Origin: CAXRBC01 sp041158045 | GTDB lineage: Bacteria; Actinomycetota; Acidimicrobiia; Acidimicrobiales; Ilumatobacteraceae | Direction of reading: 5' to 3' | Assembly (NCBI GenBank): GCA_041158045.1 | Contig: JBEBCD010000012.1 | Location: 1 to 8,489 of the forward strand | Length of the DNA: 8,489 bases | Shown here: positions 1-5,837 of the stretch, piece after piece | Layout: the number at the start of each line of letters is the position of its first letter | Position numbering within the stretch: position 1 is the stretch's first letter | Translations under genes and position numbers: made by a program | The notes under the pieces: model-generated | Seen by the model: only the letters and a program-made list of their open reading frames with translations | The model's database searches: none | What the model was told of the DNA's origin: nothing

Positions 1-809
1 TCTGCCTCGTGGAGCACTGCGTCGACGCGATCCTGCGCAACTCGACGTACGACCGCTACCGCATCGTCGTGGTGGCCGATGCGCCCACCCCGCCCGACGT
101 CCTGACCCGACTCCGTGCGGCGGGTGGTGAGCGACTCGAGGTCGTCGGTTACGACAAGCCCTTCAACTACTCGGAGAAGTGCAACCTCGGCGTGGTGAGC
201 GGGGACGAGGAGTTCGTCGTGCTGCTCAACGACGACACCGAGATCATCACCCCGTCGTGGATCGAGGCGATGCTCGCCCACATGAACGAGCCCGACGTCG
301 CGATGGTGGGTCCGATGCTGCTCCTCGAGGACGGGCGCATCCAGAGCGCCGGGCACTCCTACACGCTGCACCATCACAACCTCGCCAACGGCCTGTCGTC
401 GAGGGAGGTGGGCCCGCTCGGCATGCTCACCTTCGCGAGGGAGGTGAGCGGGGTGACGGGTGCGTGCGCCATGGTGCGCCGCTCCGCCTACTTCGAGGTC
501 GGAGGACTGTCGGAGGCCTTCCCGGTATCCTTCAACGACGTCGACCTCGGCTACAAGCTGCTGGACCGCGGCTATCGGATCATCTGGACGCCGCTCGTGC
601 GGCTGTACCACTTCGAGAGCGCGACGCGCGAGGCGTCCATCACGCCCGAGGAGCTCGAGATGCTCACGCGCCGATGGGGCAGCCGCTTCGATCGCGACGA
701 GTACACGCGCGTCGCCTGGTCGCTCGTGGCGCCCGCGCGCGACGCGGCGCCGACCGAGTGGGCGAGGGGGGACTTGAACCCCCACGTCCTTGCGAACACT
801 GGCACCTGA
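1..809 (+). CDS. Family 2 glycosyltransferase, 3' part (5' end outside window)
   Basis: This is the C-terminal part of a GT-A fold, family 2 glycosyltransferase, which transfers a sugar from a nucleotide donor, probably in surface polysaccharide synthesis. The frame is open to the left edge, so the true start lies upstream; the GTG at 9 is only the first start-like codon. Numbering from that GTG, an LLNDDTE motif (residues 72-78) is the DxD-like metal and donor site. An EVSGVTGACAMVRR segment follows (145-158), then FNDVDLGYKL (175-184) with the acidic acceptor-side residues, and a YHFES motif near 200-204. All are typical of the family. No transmembrane segment is visible in this part. The last 16 codons and the TGA are read antisense through the tRNA-Leu gene, so the tail after about residue 250 is unlikely to be a functional domain. 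The family is sure; donor and acceptor are unknown. Confidence 0.9.
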   Translation, partial: CLVEHCVDAILRNSTYDRYRIVVVADAPTPPDVLTRLRAAGGERLEVVGYDKPFNYSEKCNLGVVSGDEEFVVLLNDDTEIITPSWIEAMLAHMNEPDVAMVGPMLLLEDGRIQSAGHSYTLHHHNLANGLSSREVGPLGMLTFAREVSGVTGACAMVRRSAYFEVGGLSEAFPVSFNDVDLGYKLLDRGYRIIWTPLVRLYHFESATREASITPEELEMLTRRWGSRFDRDEYTRVAWSLVAPARDAAPTEWARGDLNPHVLANTGT

Positions 810-841
810 AGCCAGCGCGTCTGCCATTTCGCCACTCGCCC
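759..841 (-). tRNA. tRNA-Leu (anticodon CAG)
   Basis: Read on the - strand, the gene folds as a class II tRNA. The 7-bp acceptor stem GGGCGAG/CTCGCCC pairs perfectly. The D stem is GCG/CGC. The anticodon stem CTGGC/GCCAG encloses the loop TTCAGGT, so the anticodon is CAG, which reads the common CUG leucine codon. A long variable arm (GTTC-GCAA-GGAC) and a T arm GGGGG-TTCAAGT-CCCCC follow, with discriminator A at 759. The long variable arm and the A discriminator fit leucine. No CCA is encoded; the next bases are CTC. The 3' half is overlapped antisense by the glycosyltransferase end. A tRNA-Leu beside fhaA is also the mycobacterial arrangement. Confidence 0.96.
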
Positions 842-857
842 GAGTGGAACGCCGCAC

Positions 858-863
858 ACGCTA
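858..863 (-). promoter_or_regulatory. Probable -10 box for the tRNA-Leu gene
   Basis: The - strand reads TAGCGT here, a full match to the actinobacterial TANNNT -10 pattern. It predicts a transcript start near 851, about 10 bases before the mature tRNA 5' end. No clear -35 hexamer is visible 16-18 bases upstream. Confidence 0.45.
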
Positions 864-898
864 ACGCTCGGTGCGGAATTCGCGGCGAGGACCCCGCG

Positions 899-904
899 TA
901 GAAT
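899..904 (+). promoter_or_regulatory. Probable -10 box of the fhaA-pstP-pknB operon (leaderless)
   Basis: TAGAAT matches the actinobacterial TANNNT -10 pattern. The GTG start of the FHA gene begins exactly 7 bases after its last base, where transcription would start, and no Shine-Dalgarno sequence is present. This predicts a leaderless mRNA. The first three bases (899-901) are also an in-frame TAG, so the gene cannot extend upstream. No obvious -35 box is seen. Confidence 0.6.
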
Positions 905-910
905 TGGCGC

Positions 911-1570
911 GTGTTTGCGCGAGCGTACGACTCCGCAATCCGACCGATCCACGTGGGGCGCAGGCTCGTCGGGGCGCTCGACGATGCGATCGGCGGGGCC
1001 GACGGCGATCCCGGCACCCGCTGGGACGTCGCGCTGCACCCCACCGACCGGGGCGCGTTCGACGAGGTGGCGCGGCACCTCGAGCGCGAGCTCGCCGAGG
1101 CGCTGACCCAGCACGCGGAGCGCCGCGGCCTGCGCCCCGAGCGACCCTTCGAGGTGCGCCTCGTCGAGGACCCCGGCCTCACGGAGGGGGACTTCGCGGT
1201 CCGGCCGACGGACGCGCCCGTCGTCGCACCCGATCGCGAGCCCGCGGAAGACCCGGCCCGCACCGTCGTCGTGCCTCCGGTGCGCCCGGTCGTCGCCCGC
1301 CTGGTCGCGGCCGACGGGACCCTGCACGTGCTCGACGGTGACCGCGTGCGCGTGGGACGCCAGGCCACCTGCGGCGTGGTGCTCCAGGACCCCAACGTGA
1401 GCCGCGAGCACGCGCAGTTGCGTCGCGGCCCGAGCGGATGGACGGTGCTCGACCTCGGCAGCACCAACGGGACGCGGATCAACGGGCGCGGGGCCTCCGG
1501 CGAGCAGCTCCTCGCGAGCGGCGACGAGATCGCGTTCGGCAGCGTCAGCGTCCGCTTCGAGATCGCGTGA
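911..1570 (+). CDS. fhaA: FhaA-type protein: DUF3662 domain plus FHA domain
   Basis: This is a cytoplasmic phosphothreonine-binding adaptor of 219 residues. Residues 1-100 (FARAYDSAIRP onward, ending ...DFAVRP) resemble the DUF3662 domain of mycobacterial FhaA. A short acidic and proline-rich linker follows (about 101-125). Residues 126-219 form a canonical FHA domain: the conserved GR at 149-150, SREH at 164-167 and STNGT at 184-188 are the phosphopeptide-contact motifs. In mycobacteria FhaA is phosphorylated by PknB and binds the pseudokinase domain of MviN to control peptidoglycan synthesis; a like role is inferred here. The start is fixed at GTG 911 by an in-frame TAG at 899 and the adjacent -10 box. 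The protein lacks the first 20 or so residues of FhaA and has a much shorter linker (M. tuberculosis FhaA is over 500 residues). It could instead be regarded as a merged FhaA/FhaB equivalent. Confidence 0.88.
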   Translation: MFARAYDSAIRPIHVGRRLVGALDDAIGGADGDPGTRWDVALHPTDRGAFDEVARHLERELAEALTQHAERRGLRPERPFEVRLVEDPGLTEGDFAVRPTDAPVVAPDREPAEDPARTVVVPPVRPVVARLVAADGTLHVLDGDRVRVGRQATCGVVLQDPNVSREHAQLRRGPSGWTVLDLGSTNGTRINGRGASGEQLLASGDEIAFGSVSVRFEIA

Positions 1571-1595
1571 CGCCGCCCGCCGCGGGGGGCCGCGC

Positions 1596-2723
1596 GTGAG
1601 GCTGCGCTGGGGACTCGCCACCGACACCGGACGCCTCAGGCAGCAGAACGAGGACGCGGCCCACGCGGGGCCCGGCATCTTCGTCGTCGCCGACGGGATG
1701 GGCGGCCACAACGCCGGCGAGGTGGCGAGCGCCATCGCGGTCGGCGCGCTCCGCGAGGCGTACCCCGCCCGTGCGGCCGATGCCGCCACCTTCGTCGCCG
1801 AGGTCGAGTCGATCAACGCCGCGATCCACCGCTCCGCCGCGGCCGACCGCGACCAGCGCGGCATGGGGACGACGCTCGCCGCGCTCGCCGTCGTGCCCGC
1901 ACCATCCCCCGACGGGGACCGCGCCGCCACCCTCGCCGACGGGGCCGCCGCGGTCGTGGCCAACGTCGGCGACTCGCGCACCTACCTGCTCCGCGACGGC
2001 GACCTGCGTCAGGTGAGCGTCGACCACAGCTACGTCCAGGAGCTCCTGTCCGAGGGACTCATCAACGCCGACGAGGCGCGCACCCACGCCCGGCGCAACA
2101 TCGTGACGCGCGCGCTCGGGATCGAGGACCGGGTCGCGGTCGACTCCTGGACGATCCCGCTCGTCGCGGGCGACCGATTCGTCCTGTGCAGCGATGGCCT
2201 CGTGGACGAGGTGGACGACGGCGAGATCCTCGCGACGCTGCGCGACGAACGCGATCCGGAGGGTGCGGCCGCGCGCCTCGTCGCCGCGGCCAACGCGCAC
2301 GGCGGCCGGGACAACGTCACCGTGGTGGTGGTCGACGTCGGCGGTGCCGACGGCCCGGCGCCGGCGCGGCGCCGCCCCGGCCGGCGCGCGCTCGCCGTCG
2401 CCGTCGGGGTCGCCGCGGCGGTCCTGATCGGCGGGTTCGCCGTCCTCGCGGCCTACGCGCGCAACGGGTTCTTCGTCGGCTTCGAGTCCCGCGACGAGGA
2501 TGCGCGCGTGCTGGTGTGGCGCGGCAGGCCGGGCGGCGTCCTGTGGTTCGGACCCACCGTCGAGGCGGACTCGACGCTCCGGCGCGGCGACCTCGACCCC
2601 GGACTCGCGCGCGAGATCGCCGGACGACCCACCTTCGACGACCCGATCGCCGCGCGGGACTACGTCAACGCGATCCGCGACGTGGTCGACGCCACGACCA
2701 CGACGGTCGCCCGGAGGCCGTGA
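1596..2723 (+). CDS. pstP: Membrane-anchored PP2C Ser/Thr phosphatase PstP
   Basis: This is a 375-residue metal-dependent PPM/PP2C phosphatase that reverses Ser/Thr kinase phosphorylation at the membrane. The catalytic domain spans residues 4-248. Metal-binding acidic residues sit in QQNED (17-20 region), VADGMGG (31-37, D33), SDG (199-201, D200) and RDNVTV (238-243, D239). GMGTTL (89-94) and ANVGDSRTYLLR (122-133) are also typical. A basic stretch (258-264) precedes one transmembrane helix (about 265-287), followed by an external tail of about 88 residues, as in mycobacterial PstP. The GTG start lies 25 bases after the fhaA stop; only a G-run (1584-1589) could serve as ribosome site. The stop is one base before the pknB start, so the two are probably translationally coupled. 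Family and role are well supported. Confidence 0.95.
   Translation: MRLRWGLATDTGRLRQQNEDAAHAGPGIFVVADGMGGHNAGEVASAIAVGALREAYPARAADAATFVAEVESINAAIHRSAAADRDQRGMGTTLAALAVVPAPSPDGDRAATLADGAAAVVANVGDSRTYLLRDGDLRQVSVDHSYVQELLSEGLINADEARTHARRNIVTRALGIEDRVAVDSWTIPLVAGDRFVLCSDGLVDEVDDGEILATLRDERDPEGAAARLVAAANAHGGRDNVTVVVVDVGGADGPAPARRRPGRRALAVAVGVAAAVLIGGFAVLAAYARNGFFVGFESRDEDARVLVWRGRPGGVLWFGPTVEADSTLRRGDLDPGLAREIAGRPTFDDPIAARDYVNAIRDVVDATTTTVARRP
2713..2717 (+). promoter_or_regulatory. Ribosome binding site deciding the pknB start
   Basis: GGAGG lies in the last codons of pstP, 7 bases before the GTG at 2725. It supports that GTG as the start, because the reading frame itself is open much further upstream, inside pstP. 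Confidence 0.75.
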
Positions 2724-2724
2724 C

Positions 2725-4671
2725 GTGAGCGACCACCCGCGCGCCCTCATCAACGACCGCTACGAGGTCGGCAAGCGCATCGCCCGCGGCGGCATGGCAG
2801 AGATCTTCCAGGGCCACGACGTCCTCCTCGACCGCCCGGTGGCGATCAAGGTGTTGTTCCCCGAGTTCGCCACCGACCCCGCGTTCGTCGAGCGCTTCCG
2901 CCGGGAGGCCCAGGCCGCTGCCGGACTCAACCATCCCAACATCGTCACCGTCTTCGACTGGGGGAAGGTGAACAACACGTACTACATCGCGATGGAGTAC
3001 GTAGACGGCAAGACGCTCGCCGACATCCTGCGCGGCGCGGGGACGCTCACGCCGCTCCAGGTGTGCGACGTGGCGATCGAGGTCGCGAGCGCCCTCGACT
3101 TCGCCCATCGCAATGGCGTGGTACACCGCGACGTGAAGCCGGGCAACATCCTCGTCTCGTCGAGCGGCCAGGTGAAGGTCGCGGACTTCGGCATCGCGCG
3201 CGCGCTCGGCGCGGGCGCGGAGCAGGGCCTCACCCAGACCGGCGCCGTCATGGGCACCGCCACGTACTTCTCCCCCGAGCAGGCCCAGGGCACGCACACC
3301 GATCAGCGCAGCGACATCTACTCGCTCGGCGTCGTGATGTACGAGCTGCTCACGGGTGCGCCGCCGTTCACCGGCGACAACGCCGTCGCGATCGCGTACA
3401 AGCAGGTCCACGACGCGCCGGCGCCGCTGGCCGAGCGGGCGCCGCAGGTGCCCGCTCCATTTGCCGCCATCGTCGCGACGTGCATGGCGAAGCGCCCCGA
3501 CGACCGCTACGAGACCGCGGCCCTGCTGCGGGAGGACCTGCGGCGCTTCGTCGACGGCGCCGAGGTGCTCGCGGCGTCGCGACCCGCGCCCGCCGACGGT
3601 GCGACGCGGGTGATGGCGGCAACGCCGACGTCCGAGACGCCGACCGAGATGCTCCCGGCGACGGGCGCGCGCCCGCCGGCCACGCGGCCCGCACCGCGGC
3701 GCGACACGATGCCGCCCTACGACGACTCGGTCCCGCGTCGCACGGCACTCCTCGTCTTCGGCACCCTCTTCGCCGCGATCGTGCTCGGCGGGGGCGGCCT
3801 CTTCCTGTACCAGACGCTGACGCGGTCGTCGGCCAACGCGTCGATCACCGTGCCGGACGTGACCGGCCTCAGCGTGAAGGACGCGAGCGAGGCGCTGCTC
3901 GGCCTCGGGTTCACGCCGGTGCCGTACGCCGACCCGAGGGACGGCGTCGGCGACGACGTCGTGTACGCCCAGGACCCGCCCCCCAGCGTGCTCGCGCGCG
4001 CGGGCGACACCGTGACGATCACGTACAACCCGGCCTCGAGTCCCGTCGTCGTGCCGCTCGTGCGCGGGCTCACCGTGAAGGACGCGACGGCGCTCCTCGC
4101 CCCGCTCGGCCTGCAGCTCACGGTGCGCGAGGTGCGCAACGACCCGAGCGTGCCCGAGAACCAGATCATCTCCCAGGATCCGAAGGCCGACGCGCAGGTG
4201 CGCAAGGGGTCCGCCGTCAGCGTCGTCGTGTCGGGCGGGCTCGGCCAGCTCGTGGTGCCGGTGGTCGAGGGGCAGAGCGCGGGCGCGGCGCGCCAGCTGC
4301 TCGAGGCGACGCCGTACTTCTTCGCCGTGACGGTCGTCGAGGAGGCGTCGACGAGCGTGGAGCCGGGGCGGGTCATCCGCACCGATCCCGCCGGGGGCGC
4401 GGCGGTGGCGGCGCGTGCCGCGGTGACGCTCGTGGTGGCGGCGGGACCGGCGAAGGCGGAGGTGCCCCAGGTCGAAGGGCTCGGCGAGGCGGAGGCCCGC
4501 GCCGCACTCTCGGCCGCCGGGCTGGCCGCCGACGTCCGCTACCAGGACGTGCCGGCGGGGGATGCCAACGACCAGCGCGTGATCAGCCAGGGCACCGACC
4601 CCGGCGCGCAGGTCGCGGCGGGATCGGTGGTGCGCCTCACCGTGGGACGGGCGGTGGCGGCGACGCCGTGA
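2725..4671 (+). CDS. pknB: PASTA-domain Ser/Thr protein kinase PknB
   Basis: This 648-residue transmembrane kinase is likely the sensor for peptidoglycan fragments that controls growth and division. The kinase domain spans residues 13-275. It has a glycine-rich loop (GGMAEIF, 22-28), catalytic lysine K42 (VAIK), helix-C E61, HRDVKPGN (134-141, catalytic D136) and DFG (154-156). The activation loop LTQTGAVMGTATYFSPEQ carries T170 and T172, matching the autophosphorylated TQT of M. tuberculosis PknB. A Thr/Pro-rich juxtamembrane linker (about 285-335) precedes one transmembrane helix (341-363). Four PASTA repeats follow (about 374-436, 440-505, 508-573, 577-642), the usual number for PknB. The GTG start is set by the GGAGG site and the N-terminal match to kinase starts. 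The 3' end overlaps trpG by 35 bases, tail to tail. The call is very secure. Confidence 0.97.
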   Translation: MSDHPRALINDRYEVGKRIARGGMAEIFQGHDVLLDRPVAIKVLFPEFATDPAFVERFRREAQAAAGLNHPNIVTVFDWGKVNNTYYIAMEYVDGKTLADILRGAGTLTPLQVCDVAIEVASALDFAHRNGVVHRDVKPGNILVSSSGQVKVADFGIARALGAGAEQGLTQTGAVMGTATYFSPEQAQGTHTDQRSDIYSLGVVMYELLTGAPPFTGDNAVAIAYKQVHDAPAPLAERAPQVPAPFAAIVATCMAKRPDDRYETAALLREDLRRFVDGAEVLAASRPAPADGATRVMAATPTSETPTEMLPATGARPPATRPAPRRDTMPPYDDSVPRRTALLVFGTLFAAIVLGGGGLFLYQTLTRSSANASITVPDVTGLSVKDASEALLGLGFTPVPYADPRDGVGDDVVYAQDPPPSVLARAGDTVTITYNPASSPVVVPLVRGLTVKDATALLAPLGLQLTVREVRNDPSVPENQIISQDPKADAQVRKGSAVSVVVSGGLGQLVVPVVEGQSAGAARQLLEATPYFFAVTVVEEASTSVEPGRVIRTDPAGGAAVAARAAVTLVVAAGPAKAEVPQVEGLGEAEARAALSAAGLAADVRYQDVPAGDANDQRVISQGTDPGAQVAAGSVVRLTVGRAVAATP

Positions 4672-5260
4672 CGCCGGCGCCCGCGAGGAAGTTGCGCAGC
4701 ATGTCGTGGCCGTGGCGGGTGAGGATGCTCTCGGGGTGGAACTGCACGCCCTCCGCGGCGGCCCCCTCGTGGCGGATCCCCATCACGACGCCGTCGTCGG
4801 TGCGGGCACTCACCCGCAGGTCCGGCGGCAGCGAGTCGGGGTCCACCGCGAGCGAGTGGTAGCGCGTCGCCTCCACGGGCGACGGGATGCCCGCGAACAC
4901 GCCCTCGCCGTCGTGGTGGATCGGCGAGGTCTTGCCGTGGCGCAGCTCGGGCGCGCGCACCACGCGCGCACCGCAGACGTGGGCGATCGCCTGGTGGCCG
5001 AGGCAGACGCCGAGCAGCGGCAGGCGTCCGAGCGCGCGCTCGATGACCGCGCACAACAGGCCGGACTCGGCGGGGTGACCGGGTCCGGGCGAGAGGAGGA
5101 CGGGCCCGTCGAACGCGTCGACCGTCGCGAGCAGACCGGGCGCGTCGTTGCGCGCGACGCGCGGCGACGCGCCCAATTCGCCGAGGTACTGCACGAGGTT
5201 GTGCACGAAGCTGTCGTAGTTGTCGACGACGAGCACCTCGGATCGCGCGGGCACGGCCAC
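4637..5260 (-). CDS. trpG: Glutamine amidotransferase subunit of anthranilate / aminodeoxychorismate synthase
   Basis: This is a class I glutamine amidotransferase of 207 residues, the usual TrpG/PabA length. It releases ammonia from glutamine for a chorismate-using partner (TrpE or PabB), toward tryptophan or folate. VVDNYDSFVHNLVQYLGELG (11-30) is the family N-terminus. SPGPG (57-61) forms the oxyanion area, GVCLGHQ (84-90) carries nucleophile C86, and FHPES (174-178) carries H175 and E177. No partner subunit is in the window, so the choice between trpG and pabA is open and it may serve both. The start could be GTG 5260 or GTG 5254. The latter lies 6 bases after a CAGGCT that resembles a -10 box, so a leaderless start is possible. 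It is divergent from crgA and convergent with pknB, as in mycobacteria. Confidence 0.93.
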   Translation of the reverse strand: MAVPARSEVLVVDNYDSFVHNLVQYLGELGASPRVARNDAPGLLATVDAFDGPVLLSPGPGHPAESGLLCAVIERALGRLPLLGVCLGHQAIAHVCGARVVRAPELRHGKTSPIHHDGEGVFAGIPSPVEATRYHSLAVDPDSLPPDLRVSARTDDGVVMGIRHEGAAAEGVQFHPESILTRHGHDMLRNFLAGAGVTASPPPPVPR

Positions 5261-5287
5261 AGCCTGCCGTGCGCGGGCGCGGACCGC

Positions 5288-5293
5288 TAGCCT
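5288..5293 (+). promoter_or_regulatory. Probable -10 box of crgA
   Basis: TAGCCT fits the actinobacterial TANNNT -10 pattern. Transcription would begin near 5300, 0-2 bases before the ATG at 5302, and no Shine-Dalgarno sequence is present. This suggests a leaderless or nearly leaderless crgA mRNA and favours ATG 5302 over the upstream GTG at 5269. Confidence 0.5.
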
Positions 5294-5301
5294 TCGGCGC
5301 G

Positions 5302-5571
5302 ATGGCCGGGATCCCTCGCCGCACCCCGCGACCGTCGAGTCGCACGACCGAGCCGGGGACGTCGTCGCGCTACACGCCGCCCGTGCCGACGATCCAGAAG
5401 GTGAGTCCGCGGTGGGTGCCGGTGCTGATGTTCGTGCTGCTCGGCCTCGGGTCGCTCGTGATCCTGCTCTTCTACCTCGGCTTCGTGCCGGGTGGGCGCA
5501 ACAACTGGTGGTTGTTCGGCGGGCTCGTTGGCGTGCTCGGCGGGCTGTTCACCGCGACGAAGTACCACTGA
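5302..5571 (+). CDS. crgA: Cell division protein CrgA
   Basis: This 89-residue membrane protein belongs to the Actinobacteria-specific CrgA (UPF0233) family, which binds FtsZ, FtsI and other divisome proteins at the septum. An N-terminal basic, Pro/Ser/Thr-rich cytoplasmic tail (1-36) leads into two transmembrane helices (about 38-60 and 68-85) joined by a short loop PGGRNNWW. The protein ends TATKYH, like the family's short charged C-terminus. The SPRWVPVLM entry to helix 1 matches the family pattern. A GTG at 5269 would add 11 residues, but the TAGCCT box at 5288 would then lie inside the gene, so ATG 5302 is preferred. Its place next to trpG and pknB is the mycobacterial order and strengthens the call. 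It is convergent with the next gene, with 8 bases between stops. Confidence 0.88.
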   Translation: MAGIPRRTPRPSSRTTEPGTSSRYTPPVPTIQKVSPRWVPVLMFVLLGLGSLVILLFYLGFVPGGRNNWWLFGGLVGVLGGLFTATKYH

Positions 5572-5579
5572 GGCCGGGG

Positions 5580-5834
5580 CTAGTCAGCCGGGGCGACGAA
5601 CAGCATCTCCTCCATGCAGTGCCGCGGCGGCGGCGGGTCCTGGTCGGGTGCGAGCGTGAGGCGCAGCTCGACCCCGCAGACGCCGCAGCGGTAGCGCACG
5701 TTGATGCGGCGCATCTCGCCGGCGGGTGGCGGGGGCGGGAGGGGCGCCGTCATCGAGCGCAGCATGCCGAGCCCGACGCGCCAGATGCCGACGAGGAGCG
5801 CGAGGCCGAGGGCCGTCCAGAGCAGACGGCCCAC
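5580..5834 (-). CDS. Small membrane-anchored protein with putative zinc site, unknown function
   Basis: This is an 84-residue protein with no function I can name. One N-terminal transmembrane helix (about 4-24) is followed by a Pro-rich spacer (31-38) and a small C-terminal domain. That domain has CGVC (C50, C53), the segment ELRLTLAPDQDPPPP, and RHCMEEM (H72, C73). The three cysteines and one histidine look like a minimal zinc-ribbon-like or other metal site. With no arginine-rich stretch before the helix, its orientation is unclear. The GTG start lies 3 bases after the thiolase stop, with no Shine-Dalgarno sequence, so it probably depends on translation of the thiolase. Stop codon TAG faces the crgA stop across 8 bases. 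Coding is supported by tight packing and the well-formed Cys/His pattern. I have the impression that similar short proteins occur in other actinobacteria, but I cannot verify it. Confidence 0.75.
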   Translation of the reverse strand: MGRLLWTALGLALLVGIWRVGLGMLRSMTAPLPPPPPAGEMRRINVRYRCGVCGVELRLTLAPDQDPPPPRHCMEEMLFVAPAD

Positions 5835-5837
5835 GCG

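Noticed and set aside
728..751. Two GGCGCC palindromes that could form a hairpin just past the tRNA 3' end
   Set aside because: A 6-bp stem with a 12-base loop and no T-run, inside the glycosyltransferase gene, is too weak to call a terminator.
902..910. Upstream extension or frameshift of the FHA gene
   Set aside because: TAG at 899-901 stops the frame, and neither other frame encodes the missing FhaA N-terminal helix.
572..1981. 469-codon open frame on the - strand
   Set aside because: It crosses the tRNA and lies antisense to fhaA and pstP, which have clear motifs. No domain is visible, so it is a shadow.
1545..2753. 402-codon - strand frame opposite pstP
   Set aside because: It is antisense to a complete PP2C gene and shows only low-complexity composition.
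3063..4862. 599-codon + strand frame over pknB and trpG
   Set aside because: It is an Arg-rich frame-shifted reading of pknB with no recognisable domain.
5269..5301. Upstream GTG start for crgA
   Set aside because: It would put the TAGCCT promoter box inside the gene and add 11 residues that look unlike a CrgA N-terminus.
5573..5594. Two GCCGGGGC copies 14 bases apart between the crgA and Cys/His gene stops
   Set aside because: An 8-base G/C-rich match is expected often at this GC content; it forms no useful hairpin and no T-run follows.
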